Origin: Trichoderma breve
Taxonomy: Eukaryota; Ascomycota; Sordariomycetes; Hypocreales; Hypocreaceae
NCBI RefSeq assembly: GCF_028502605.1
Contig: NC_079235.1
Span: 3,968,001-4,032,000, forward strand
Direction of reading: 5' to 3'
DNA: 64,000 nt
The notes under the pieces are model-generated. The model was not told the DNA's origin, searched no databases, and worked only from the letters and a program-made list of their open reading frames with translations. Below, in pieces: positions 22,447 to 33,953 of this stretch. Made by a program: the position numbers and the translations under genes. Numbering within the stretch: the first letter of the stretch is position 1; every line of letters starts with the position of its first letter.

Positions 22447-24296
22447 ATGTCTTCAGGCTTCACTTTGACAAACAATTTTCCTTCTTGGAGAGAAATAGTC
22501 AATGCGGACCCTTCTTGGAGAGACAGAGTCGAAGCAGACGAAGTAGCCGCTTCTTCTCGGAGTAGCAGTGTCGAAACAGACGAAGTAGCCGCTACTGGTA
22601 CAAACCTCGCCGCTCACCTTTCTCTCTTGTCGTTGGATGACAGCACAGAAGATGCGGAAGAGCTCGCCGGAACGCCCATCTTTACCCAGGCTGTTTACGA
22701 ACACGCATCTTCTTTGAATACAACAACGAGCAAGCCGTTTGCTCAATATGGACTGCTTGCTGGCATCATTGAAGATACATCTGCAGATCGCAAGACTCCA
22801 ACGTCTGCTGCAAACGACCCTAGATTGTTTTTCAACACATCGACTCCATCAAGCGTCTTCATATGCGGCAGCCAAGGCTCCGGCAAGAGCCATACCCTTA
22901 GCTGTTTGCTTGAAAATTGCCTGACACGCTCAAAGGCGAATGTTCTGCCCCATCCGCTGACCGGCATTGTATTTCACTACGACCCTTGGGTGTCGGCTTC
23001 GGGAGGCTCCCCTTGCGAGGCAGCCTATCTAGCCTCAGCTGAGGATATCTCGGTGAGAGTTCTTTGCGCGCCTACGAATATCAGGGACATCAAGGTAAGG
23101 ACGTGCGGCCACACGGTTTGATAATTACCACCGTATCTAATTATTCATTTTCTTCTAGAGCATTTATTCCAAGTTGCCCAACGTCTCTGTGGAAGAGCTC
23201 CGGATCAACCAATCCGATCTTAACACAAAGAGAATGATGGACCTGATGGCCGTGAGTTCTATACAAGGGGGCATGCCCTTGTATTTACATGTCGCGCAGC
23301 GTATTTTGCGGGAACTGCGCACCGAAGAGCAAAGTAACGGGACGACTTTCAACTACCGTGAATTCAAGCGGCGGCTCATGGATGAAACCCTGGCTGTTGG
23401 TCAACTTCAACCGCTCACACAGAGACTGGAGACCTTAGAAAGCTTCATGGTGAAGGAGCAGGTTGTCAGTATTGGCAAGAAGAAGGCCCTGCAAAGCCAG
23501 GGTAAAGGAAATAATTGGGAGTCCAAGGCGAGTCACACCATCCCACTAAGGCTTCTTTGAGTCGAGAAAGCTAATGATGTACACTGCTATGCAGGCCGGC
23601 CAGCTAACGATTGTGGATCTCTCGTGCCCTTGCGTGACGGAGGAAACAGCGTGCTCCTTGTTTAATATTTGTCTTGAGCTCTTCATACAGCACAAATCAA
23701 ATGTTGGTCTTGTTGTTGCTCTTGACGAGGCCCACAAATACATGACCGACACCGTTGAGAGCGAGCTGTTGACTGCTCGACTCCTTGAAAATATCCGTGT
23801 GCAGCGTCATGTGGGCATACGAGTCATCATCTCAACTCAGGAGCCGACAATTTCTCCCAAGTTGCTTGACCTCTGCTCTGTAACCATCGTTCACAAGTTT
23901 ACATCTCCAGATTGGATGAAGAGTTTGAGACAACATCTGGCTGGCGCATCTATCGCACCCGTGGCTACAGATGAAGTGATCGAGAACGGCGATGGTAAGA
24001 TTACAAATCTCCGTCCCAGTTCCAAAGAACTTGCAACGGAGTTGTTTCACAAGATTGTTGCCCTGCGCCGCGGAGAGGCTCTCTTGTTCTGTCCATCCGC
24101 CATAATTGGATTGCGAACGGCGCCTATTAAATTAGAAAATCATTCTTCGGTAATAGACAACTGGATGAATGAAGACGTGGAGAATGTTGAAGAGAGGGCA
24201 TATCCGCAGCTCATAAAGTTGTCCCATGGACATCTGAAGATTCAAGTCCGGAAGAGAATCACTGAGGACGGAGGACGAAGCATTCTTGCAGTATAA
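22447..24296 (+). CDS. HerA/FtsK-like P-loop ATPase
   Basis: Three exons (22447-23094, 23159-23527, 23595-24296) give 572 residues. The start is ATG 22447; the in-frame codon further upstream is TTG. Walker A is GSQGSGKSH at 141-149, Walker B is VALDEAH at 380-386, and a HerA-style motif VIISTQEP follows at about 416-422. The segment AGQLTIVDLSCP is like that preceding helices in HerA-type hexameric motors. The N-terminal 50 residues include a 14-residue imperfect duplication (VEADEVAA and VETDEVAA). Intron 2 (23528-23594) appears to use a GC donor (AAG|GCGAGT) with acceptor CAG, phase 0; reading through it hits a stop. HerA/FtsK motors translocate DNA or act in bacterial defence, but the fungal role is unknown to me. 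No adjacent nuclease partner is seen. Confidence 0.8.
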
Positions 24297-24561
24297 GGTC
24301 TATTGAAATGAGTCATGTATGGAGCAGACGGTTAGTTATTGACTGTGCCTCTATAGAGGGGGTAGAAAAGGATAAACACAGATATTGCAGTTTTTAATGG
24401 AACAGTCTTTATCGGACGGATACTGAGATGGAGATTTAGGTTGAGGTGAGGTTACATCTTGATTGATGCACTTTGATTCATTCCCCTAACTTCGATTCAT
24501 CATCAAATAAAATAAAAAGCATATTCAAGGTATCATTAAGCACATCCCGTACAGTCTACCC

Positions 24562-26870
24562 TCAGCCATATTGAGAATCCGTCATCAGCGCCGTCATATC
24601 GAAATTCAACAAATTTTGCAACACCACATCATCCATAACCAGATTCATCTGGTACACTCCCATCGACTGCGTCCCATCCATATACTCTATCGGCGTCTCC
24701 ACGGCAGACGCATTCGCCGTGCTATCGTCAATTACCCCCCTGAACTGACCATGGGAGAACGATACGCTCTCCATCGAAGTCGGCGTAGACTGCTGCTTCG
24801 TCGTTGAAGATTTGAGTCTCTTGTTTCGTGATGCGAGTCGCTGCATGTATGTCCGCGCGGCTTGCTCTCCACCAAAGATGAAGCCTATGCCTGACACCAA
24901 GCTATCAGTATCTTGATCTGATGCTGATGCTCCATTCCCCATGTCCACCAAATTCAACATCTTGAGCAGGATTTCTCTCCCACGACTAGCAACAGGAGAC
25001 ACACAGCCCTGGTCTTCCATGATCAGAAGATCCTCCGCCATGTCCCTGATCTGTTGCCGTACATTCAATATCGGCAACGAGCCTTCAACCAGAAGCAGCG
25101 CAGTGACCGTCACTGCAACCGAAAAGATCTGATACGCCTGAGGGAGAAACTTTTGCAACGAAGTAATCGATCTATTGGTCCGAATAGTTCTATACACCGC
25201 CAAGGCGTCTTCCGCTGCCTCAATGCATTTAGCCCAAGAGTCTCCGAGGCGGGGAGACAGAAACGGACGGTACATTCGGATGCGCTGCGTGCTGATGCAT
25301 GTGCGGATGATGTGATTTTGCCAAGTGAGTATTTCTCCAAGGGGTTGCGGTAGAGGAGGGGGCCGACCATCTTGATCCAGTTGAAAGAACCAGGGGTACG
25401 TTCTGGTGATCTGGAGAACTTCTTCGTCCAACTTGCAGATGGCATCGTATGATTTGGCATCGTCGGCGTTGCCGTTACAGAGATGGTGGTTCATCAATTT
25501 GAAGAACCGAGCTCTGAAGATGTTGAGCATCATAATAGTAGGTTCGTCGTGGGAACGAGGCTGTAGGAATGAGTCGGTTATGTCACTGTCGTTGCAGTTG
25601 AGTGGGAAAGGGACCCCTGGAGACTCTAAGCGGATGAGCGGAGGGCGATCTAGGCAGATGGATTGGAATCTTTTTATATTGTTTAGCTTAAGTTTTGCTT
25701 GGGTGTGTGATGGCATTGGGCACTCACGTATCTGAATCGATGAGATCCCACCAGATGCGATGCCTCATTTCATCATGCAATGTTTGAGAGGGGGTCAAGT
25801 CTTTGTCTAGTCCCAGATTCTGGGCAGTCCGTACAGCTTGGCCCAATCGTCTATATAGTTTAGTTAGTGAATAATGCATTCAGATATACTATTATGTTGA
25901 CGACTTACGAATTCAGTGCATCAATCCCATTAGTGGCGTACCAGTAAAACTGTGTAATAGAAAACGTCTGAAGCTGCACAATACACGGCTTCGACTCAAA
26001 GTCTCCAGCCACCAGCGCCTGATGAGAAGCCCTATGCCACACATGCGCAAGGTCTCGCACCGACTCCTTAGGACAGCCGAATATTTCCACCGTTGCTGGC
26101 GGAATGTACAGGGCGCTGACGGAGATGATGGTGAAGACGAGGGCTGTAAAGATAAAGTCCAGCTCGTGGTCATCCCCGGCATCCCAAAACTCTTCGTACT
26201 CCCGGCGGAATGATGGGACGTGCGTAATCTGGAATATCCAGTTGATGTGATCAATGTAATAGTTGAGTAGTAGGTCGCACATGGACCGTGAGGGCAGGGC
26301 AGACCGCAGCTGCGTCTCCCAATATCGTCTCCTGGTTGCCCCCTCCATCATGTGCCATAAGATAGAAGGCTGGCCAGACGTTTGAATCTCAGCCAGAAGC
26401 TGTGAAAGTGAAGAAACAGGGATTGAAGTGGTGTTGGCATCCAAGCCGAGAGCCCGGAGAAAAAAGGCAGTGTCTTTGATATCAGCCCCGGGAGCTCTGA
26501 AGCTATTCCGAAGGCGAACCAGGCCCACGTCCGTAGATCCGGCAACAACAGGATCTCGGCCCGGGACTTCCAAAGACTCATCAATGGCCTCCGACTCTGC
26601 AAGATCAACATCCGCCAACTCCGATCCAGCATCAACATCGGTGTCCCGGACCGCTCCCTTGACCCGGCCTCGCTTCGGAGGTGCCGGATTCTGGCGGCAC
26701 TGAGCCTCCCGACGATAGCGGATACATGTGCCGCAGGGCACCTCGCGGTCGCATTTCAGCTTGTGCCGGCGACAGGCAAGGCAGCTCAGGGGCTTGCGGC
26801 CACCGCGCTGGGGTCTCTTTTGGCTGCTGTCGATGCCGGCCTGGTGGTGGTTGACCGGAGATTCGGACAT
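24562..26870 (-). CDS. Zn2Cys6 transcription factor with fungal-specific domain
   Basis: Complete regulator of 730 residues in three exons (26870-25909, 25850-25728, 25669-24562). The start is ATG 26870 (MSESPVNHHQ); the longer in-frame start is TTG. The zinc cluster has C30, C33, C40, C46, C49 and C58 (CX2CX6CX5CX2CX8C), with basic GGRKPLSCLACRRHKLKC. The fungal-specific domain covers about 180-520, with LLLNYYIDHINWIFQITHVPSF, GQAVRTAQNLGLDKD and RHRIWWDLIDSD as landmarks. The C-terminal part is Ser/Thr/Asp-rich and could activate transcription. The next gene on the same strand, an FAD monooxygenase, has a palindromic CCG-N11-CGG in its promoter, which is the kind of site this protein class binds. 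Regulation of that gene is inference. Confidence 0.92.
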
Positions 26871-27274
26871 GTGGGCTGTTCGGAGAAAGAAAGGCAGCCC
26901 CGGTCGGACAATGTTCAACGAAGGGCGCACAATCAAAGCAACAGAGAAACAAAAAAGGAAAAAAAAAGTTTAAAAAGGATTCAAAGGATTTAAAGAAGAA
27001 GACTAAAATTAAAGATTGAAGGCTAGAGAAACTAATTGAGGTTCTGGGTTAAGCTTTTGTTGGAAGGTTTTCAGCTGCTTGATCTAGTTTTGGCTGGTTT
27101 TGGACTCAAGAATCGACAGATCAGAGTCATTCGCCGAGTCCAATTGGGGGGGGAACCCCGAACAGACACACACAAACCGGCTATTCCTTTTTGATTGTTC
27201 TAATAATATGTACATGTATCGTTGGAGAAGTAATAGATTCATTAGTCGTCGATAAATTAACTTCATGCAAGCTT
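26871..27274 (-). other. Spacer between the Zn2Cys6 and monooxygenase genes
   Basis: This 404-base spacer is AT-rich and holds the leader and promoter of the regulator and the 3' end of the monooxygenase gene. An A-rich tract lies at about 26938-26970. A run of nine G (27146-27154) is the only other notable feature. No palindrome like the one at 28920 was found here. Confidence 0.5.
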
Positions 27275-28743
27275 CTAATTAAACGGCTGGCTCAGCAGCC
27301 CCTCAAACTTGGCGACAACAGCTTCGGCAGCGCCCTGGTATGATTGTGCAACGGCCTCGTCTCGCTCTCTGCCCTTTTCGGGGCCCACGGCGACTCGCTT
27401 TTCACCAAGAGCGCGAGCACCCTTGACGAGGATTGACGTTCGTGGTTGACGCTTCTCTGCAAAAGGACGGAATATGTCTTCCGAGAGACTGCTTCCCAGC
27501 TCTTCGAGGTTCCTCTTGTAATCTTCGTCTTGGGTATCGGTGGAAAGGTTCGGGAGCGCGGTACTCAAGTGGTAACAATCTTCCCTGTATTGTGAAGGCA
27601 AATAATTAGTAAACACGTATTAATGATATATCATTGCATTGTCACTTACATGGCCTGGTTTGCACCCTGGCCGAGATGGGGACTCGTGGGATGGGCAGCA
27701 TCTCCGACTAACACGCAGCGTCTCGAGTACCACTGCTCCGGTTCCAACTCGTCGCGGTCAAAGAGGCCGAATTTGATGATGCGCTCTGCCGATTTCACTC
27801 CCTGAGCAATATTGGCATCCCAACCGTCGAGGAGTTTTAACAGGGCATCTCGTTGGGCCTCCATCTCATCCGCTGTGAAGGGGCGCCATGTCTCTTCTCT
27901 CTCCTGCGTCTCCCGTTGTGTGAGGGCCCATGACATGGTCTTGGGGCCAACTGGATAGGCAATGACGTGAACTCCATCGCCGTACCAGTTGCGCATCGCT
28001 GCCATGTCTCCAAGGGCCTCGGGCATTTCTGAAAGGAAAGCCGTCTTTGTATATCTTTTGTTAGCCACTTTGTACCCCGACACCATTCTAATCAGCTTGT
28101 CATCGGACGAACCTGTGTGAGACCCGTGAATGAAGGAGCACCTTCCTCAACTCCCTTTTGCTTCTGTAGAACAGCTCTTGATGCAGACTTGATTCCGTCG
28201 CATCCGACGAGGAAAGATCCCGTCACAGATTCGCCATTACTGAAAGTTGCCGTCACTGAGTCTACGTGTTCCTGAATATCGACCAGTCCCCATCCTTCTC
28301 TGACCTCAATGCCCTCTTCCAGCACTTTATTCTTCAGGAGTAAATTGAGAACGGTTCGTCGAATGCCAGTGGCAGGCTGTTGGTATTTCTCGGCAAATGT
28401 ACTTGCCAAACTGGACTGGCCCAGGATTTCTCCTGATGCTTTGGCATCCCAGAGGGCTGTGAGTGGAAGAGACTCGGCCTTGATGGCGTCTGCAACCCCA
28501 ATCAAGTTAAAGACTTTAAGCCTGCAATTCCAGAAGTTAGTGTTGCTGCACCATGTTTCAGCATGTTGCTGCTGCTTGACAAAATACTAACCCGTTGGAC
28601 ATTACCATGAGCGATGCTCCGGCATTGCCCAGTTCCCGGACCTTTTCAAAGACAATGGGATGATAGCCTTTGCGCTTGAGCAGAATTGCGAGGACAGGCC
28701 CTGCAACACCGCAGCCAATGATGAGAACGGTAGGGGGAGCCAT
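27275..28743 (-). CDS. FAD-dependent monooxygenase, aromatic-ring hydroxylase type
   Basis: Predicted flavoprotein monooxygenase (NAD(P)H, O2) of the salicylate/kynurenine hydroxylase-like class. Four exons (28743-28592, 28521-28113, 28044-27650, 27584-27275) give 421 residues with consistent phases. The N-terminal FAD-binding motif is IIGCGVAGPVLAILLKRKG. LVGCDGIKSASR is the DG motif. VLVGDAAHPTSPHLGQGANQ is the GD motif that contacts FAD ribose, and the exon 3/4 junction lies within ANQAM|ED. No signal peptide or C-terminal membrane anchor is seen. The substrate cannot be read from the sequence. Its position beside a Zn2Cys6 gene suggests an inducible catabolic or secondary-metabolic role. 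Confidence 0.9.
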
Positions 28744-29337
28744 GATACTTGAATCAGTGGTTATGATAAAGTGTCAAATGATACTGTCCAATGATAGGGA
28801 TAGGCGAGGATGTTTTCTTGCTTTAATCGAGCCATGCTGCATCACCTTTGATATCTGATCTATATATACAAAAGATCAATCAATAACAATGTCCAAATGC
28901 CAAATGTTTAAAAATTTCTCGCCGACTGACTCAGTCGGCGTGCCACTGCATATGAGATGTCCGGTGTTGTTGTTGAGGCATATCCGAAGAATTTGGCCGG
29001 AGAATGGCGTTCAACTCCGGTCGCCATAGACGTCATGCCACATTCGGGATGCCCGCGATGGATGGAAAAGTTACAATTGGATTGAGATCTTGGAACCTAG
29101 ATTTTTTCTGCATGTTCTTTTTCTTTTCGTCTTCCAGAAGAATCACCGAATTCATGTTCAAATTGGCAAATTTGTGAGAAAAGAAATACGTCATTCTATA
29201 CCTGGTAGTCAAAAAAGCTCTGCGCTTGCTCCTTATAGTACATCAACACCAAAACACATCATTAGGAGATTCCCATTTTAACTGCCCAAACAAAAACAAA
29301 GCAATCCGTATCGCCGGCACTCTCATTTTTTTCACCA
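28744..29337. other. Promoter region of the monooxygenase gene
   Basis: This 594-base region holds the monooxygenase promoter with the 21-bp palindrome at 28920-28940, and the 3' flank of MET8. Sequence nearest the start codon is AT-rich (TATATATA at about 28860). Nothing else is recognised. Confidence 0.55.
28920..28940. promoter_or_regulatory. Perfect 21-bp palindrome, CCG-N11-CGG, candidate Zn2Cys6 operator
   Basis: Arms CGCCGACTGA (28920-28929) and TCAGTCGGCG (28931-28940) are exact reverse complements around a single central C. They contain an everted CCG-N11-CGG pair, the half-sites recognised by dimeric Zn2Cys6 regulators, and a TGACTCA core. The element is 177 nt upstream of the monooxygenase start codon. 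Control by the adjacent Zn2Cys6 gene is inference. The TGACTCA core could instead be bound by a bZIP protein. Confidence 0.6.
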
Positions 29338-30250
29338 TCATGACCCCACGCTGAAGCCAAATGACCCGTCAAAGATGTCGAGCTTCTTCACGTCGTTATC
29401 CGGGCCGCGCAGCGATTTCAAGATGTCGATATCCGGAACCTTGTTCACTGGGTAGAACAGCAAGAGGTTGTCCATATCCTCTTCCGTGATTTCGCTCATC
29501 TCTTCCCACTTGTAGGTGTCGCTGACTTTTGACATCCTATACTTTTGTCAGTCTCCATTGCACAATTACTAGGCCACTACTATAAGAGCACGTCCGCACT
29601 TACCATCGCATCCGTTTCTGGCTGTCTTCATGATTGGGGGCAACCTTGCGCAGCCGTGTCCGCAACTCTCCAATTGTCTCAATAGCATTCCCAACATTCT
29701 GCGGCAGTTGACTGGCAATGTGCCGCCGTAGTGATGCCGCCAGCCGCGGTCCCTTGCCGTTGGTGCTGACCATGACCTGTAGAGGCCCGTCACGATGGAC
29801 GCTGCCAAAGTAAAAATCGCACTCAGGGGGGACGTCTGCAATGTTGGCCGGGATTCTCTTTTCCTTGCACAGTTTCCATATCGCCGTAGAAGCTGCCGGG
29901 TCGTCAATGGCGACCAGCACCATGTCTGCCTTGTCTAGATCGGACGGCTCGAACAGGCGGTCGATGTGTGTCACCTGCTTCTCGGCAATTCGGAATGCGA
30001 CCTCTTCGTTGAGGCCCGACGCAGGGCAGACGACGGTGACTTGGGCATCGGCATTGAGGCAGTTGAGGATGCGGCCAGCCGCGACCTGCCGATGAGATCT
30101 TGTTAGACGGTTCACGGACTCTTGGACTCTGGATAAAGATAAGTAAGATCTTACCTCACCACCGCCTACCACCAGGACGTTCTTGTCCTTGACGCGGTAA
30201 GCCAGAATCAGGCTCCCTCCAGGCTGGACTTGCGGAAACGGTTTGCCCAT
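29338..30250 (-). CDS. MET8: Siroheme synthase MET8 (precorrin-2 dehydrogenase/sirohydrochlorin ferrochelatase)
   Basis: Predicted bifunctional enzyme that oxidises precorrin-2 to sirohydrochlorin with NAD+ and inserts iron to make siroheme, the cofactor of sulfite and nitrite reductases. Three exons (30250-30155, 30085-29604, 29536-29338) give 258 residues, close to the yeast protein (about 274). The NAD-binding motif is VVGGGEVAAGR, split by intron 1. NIADVPPECDFYFGS contains the conserved Asp region used in both reactions, followed by TNGKGPRLAASLRRHI. The C-terminal helical part ends in DIFDGSFGFSVGS. It is divergent from VAC1, with 622 nt shared upstream. No clear CYS3-type site was seen in that promoter. 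Confidence 0.93.
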
Positions 30251-30872
30251 TGTCGAATTATTGTACTCAAGCAAGGGTCTCGATCAATTGCAAGGGTTTG
30301 GATACGAATCTTTGGGTGCCCACGCGACACGGTTTTGGATTTCGGAGGCAAAGACAAGGTTTCAATGCAGTCTTGCAGCGGAATTTGGGGACGGGAGCGA
30401 TTCGGAGCCCGATAAGGCGAGCCGATAAGCAGTCCCGGGGAGACGACCCACTCAACACTGCAAGCCCGTGCACTGGTGTCTGCTACAGCCTACAGCACTT
30501 CACAGCGCGCTTGACGCTTCCCGCCCGCTGTAATGGCGTCCGCGCGTGCCCGGTTTAGCGCCCTTGCACGTCAAGCTGATCCCTGTAGCCAGCAGCCCAG
30601 TGCGCTAATCATCGAATCATTAGCGGGGGGCCACCTGCGGCAGCGACGTAATTACATTGGAAGCCAGGCCGCATATGCTCGTACATGCGTCCACAGCCCC
30701 CCTCAGCCTCTTAGCCTTGCCTTGCTTCTCTAGCTATGCAGCTCCAGGCACGGATCGGCCTTGTCTGGTCGTCTCGTCGTTCCGGGTTGCCTCTGTGATT
30801 TTCTGGCCTCTGTTGCTTCGTTTCGCTTTCTCTTGTCCGTCGCCTTAAACTGCTCAACACCACCAAACCGCC
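30251..30872. other. Bidirectional promoter region of MET8 and VAC1
   Basis: This 622-base region separates divergent start codons. It is fairly GC-rich, with a CT-rich leader (about 30700-30845) before VAC1. I see no TATA box and no recognised regulator site. Confidence 0.5.
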
Positions 30873-33037
30873 ATGTCTGGACGCAGGCTCGGCGGCGGCA
30901 GGATCCTGGGCAGCGGCAAGGGCCTTGGCCCGACCCCTCCGGCTGTGCCTCGATCATCCAGTCCGTTTGCCCCGTCCGAGAGCACCGTTTCTATCGCCTC
31001 TTCTTCGATATCGCCGCCTGCTAGTGGGAGTTTGGCCGACTTGACTCAGGATATTGGCGCCAGCATCAGCGTGGGAGCACAACCAAAGGGCGGCGCAGCC
31101 GGTGCGTCGAGCCTTGTGTGTCCCATCTGCAGCGAGGAGATGGTATGATGCCGTGATGCTATGATGGGAGAGGAAGCTCTTTATTGTGAACGCATTCTAA
31201 TGCTGATGGTATATTCAAGGTCACGCTGCTCCAGCTCAACCGCCACATCGACGACACCCACCAAGAACTCCCAGCCGAAGAACAAAATGAGGTCAAGACT
31301 TGGTTCGACAAACAGGTCCTCAAAGCGAAGCGCTTCCAGCCGCTGTCCATGATCAACATGAAGCTGCGCGGCCTCGAAGTTTTCGAATCCAACGAATCCA
31401 ACCCGATCACGCCGCCGCTGCCGACAGGAACAAGCTCTTCCAGCAAACTGCCTATAGAGACGCCCATCGACCCAGAGGAATTCATAACCAGAAGTCATTG
31501 GCAACGCTCGACGGGGTACGATATGTGTACGGATCCTACTTGTGGAAAGGGGCTTGGCCCTATAAACGGAAACGTCAACTGTAGGAAATGCGGGCGACTC
31601 TTTTGCGAGCAGCACACCATGTATCAGATGAAGCTCAGCAGGAGTGCAAGCCATGAGCCCGTTCGAGGTTACTGGGCACGAGTCTGCGAGACATGCTACA
31701 AGTCTAGGGAAGGATACAACGACCACAACGGGACCATGGTCGATCATACGGACATGTTCAAGGCTGTTAGGCGGAACAAGGTCGAAAGACATACCTTGGA
31801 GGTTTCACGACTGGAGAAGCGATTAACCAAACTTACGAGACTACTTGCAAACTCACCGGAGGCACTTGCCAACCCATCAAACGGCTCATTGCTAGGTCCT
31901 GTCCAATCTTTGACTGGACAAAAGAACCCTCGGAAATTAATTGAACAGTCAGTTGTGACATGGGAGGAGGATGACAAGGTACCGGAATGCCCCTTTTGCC
32001 GCCAGGAGTTCGGCTCCTGGACATTTAGGCGACATCACTGCCGAATATGTGGCCGCGTAGTATGCGGAGACCCTCAAACTGGCTGCTCATCAGAAGTTAG
32101 TTTAAGCATCGCTGGACGTACGTACAATTTGACCCTTTTGTGTGTTCTTTTCCTGTGCTCTAGACTAATCTCATATACAGCAACCGGCCCCGGCGCGGAG
32201 AAGCCGCCTTCGTCTGCCGGCAATGGCCATATGGCCGTGGATATTAGAATGTGCAAGGAATGTAACAGCACCATTTTCTCTAGTCGCGACTTTGCAGCGT
32301 CATTATCGTATAGACCTCCGGATCAGCGAGCCTACGAAACGCTTCGCCAGTTTGAGCGTGGCATACGGCAGCTTCTACCGAGTTTCCATCGGGCGCTTCA
32401 GGCTCTACAACCAGAGGTCAAAGAGAATGGGGAAGTCGACCTCAACAAACCCCCGCCTACGCACGCGCAAATCCAAGAAGCCAGCAAGATACGGAAACGT
32501 CTAATAGATAGTTTCTCCAAATACGGATCCGCTGCCAAGAGGCTTCGCGACTTGAACACCGACAGCCCGACCCAACAGAGATTACAAGTCGCGGTTTATG
32601 CTTATGCAAGCTCATTTTTGCACACCAATATGCTGCCGCTGAAGAACCTACCGCAGATGCTGCGCCACAGATCTACGCCTTCGACCTCCTCATCACATTC
32701 ACATTTTCTTCCTTCGACGAATCATTCGACGTCAAGCCTGCGGCATTCAGAACTTGCCGAGTCCGAGAACGCTTCTCAGGCGCCCAGCGAGACGAGCACG
32801 GTAGTCAGCCTGTTGGAGACGGAAGAAAAAGACCTGAAAGAACGCCTCGCCGTCCTCGAAGAGCAAAAGTTTATGGTTGAGGAAATGGTCAGGTCGGCCC
32901 ATGGCGCGAGGAGATTCGAGGAAGTCAGTGCGCTGTCTAGGAATTTGGACGAGCTTACTGGTGAGATTCAGGGGCTGAGGAAGAAGATTGGGGATGTGGA
33001 GAAGAAGTGGGAGGTGGCATATCGGAATGGTGCCTAG
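30873..33037 (+). CDS. VAC1: FYVE zinc-finger endosomal fusion protein, Vac1/Pep7 (rabenosyn) family
   Basis: Predicted Rab5 and phosphatidylinositol-3-phosphate effector for Golgi-to-endosome vesicle fusion. Three exons (30873-31142, 31220-32117, 32181-33037) give 674 residues. An N-terminal C2H2 finger (C83, C86, H99, H104) is split by intron 1. A first FYVE-like zinc domain starts around CTDPTCGKGLG and CRKCGRLFCEQH. The second FYVE domain has the lipid-binding RRHHCRICGRVVCG motif, and intron 2 falls inside it before IRMCKEC. The C-terminal third contains helical Rab-binding-like and coiled-coil segments (LKERLAVLEEQKFMVEEMV). Intron 2 (63 nt) has no stop and is a multiple of three, so unspliced mRNA would encode a 21-residue insertion in the FYVE domain. 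Confidence 0.93.
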
Positions 33038-33953
33038 CTGGAAAAATAGCCTTGCTTTTCCCTTCATTTTGTTTTTTTTATCAGGCTGTCGAAGCGAACG
33101 TTTCATTAAGCTGAAGACGGTGGTTTTGGGAGTTTACTTGGCATTGTGTGGCGTTTATGGCGGATGGGAAGCTATTTGAGTGTTGTTTCAAGGGGAATCA
33201 AAGCAAGTTTGGTTTGTCTTTTGCTTTGAAGCCATGTTAGGGAGGGTGTTTTTCGAGGATCTTGATTAGAGCGATCATCTACGATATCTTTAGAGTACAC
33301 GTCGAAGTAATATAGGTACCAGATATTAATCAATCACTCATTCCTGTCACATTATTATTAGTCACATCAAAGTCCCGTCAATTTTCGAGCAAAAGGAATT
33401 AAATCTTGAAATCCTCACGTAAACATACGTTCATTACATTACATGCAATAATGAAAAAAAAAAAAAATAAGACTCCGTTATACAATGAACACAAGCTAAG
33501 GAATCAAACATCACCATCGTAGGACCTCGAAAACGTCCGAGAAGTGATACACATCCAAACGATGCCAGAGCCTCAGCCAAACCAAACCAAACCAAACACC
33601 CTCCGCCCAACCTCCTTTGATATTCCAAGTGTACAAAAAGAGCAAAAGCTGGAAAATGCCAGACGCATATATGAATATATGTAGGTATGTGTATATGAAA
33701 AAAAAAAAGAATAATGTAATATACCGCCACAAAAAAGGCCAAGAACCGTCCAGAATGTCGAAAATAAAAGGCCAAAATAATATCCGATATGCCCCATGCC
33801 GGATAATTGTCCCACCTATGCAGTATACAATATACAAAGAATTCGACGGGAATAAAAGCACAACAACAGGAAGGAAGCGCTACTTTTCAAAGACCAAAGC
33901 AAAACGCAAAAAAGAGAAAGCAGCAAGGAGATCCAAGGAGGTGAGCGCCATCA
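33038..33953. other. Convergent 3' flank region between VAC1 and MBP1-type gene
   Basis: These 916 bases lie between two stop codons. They are AT-rich, with an A14 run at 33454-33467 and further A-rich tracts at about 33699-33712. Both tracts are probably in 3' UTR of the MBP1-type gene. No coding content is recognised. Confidence 0.55.
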
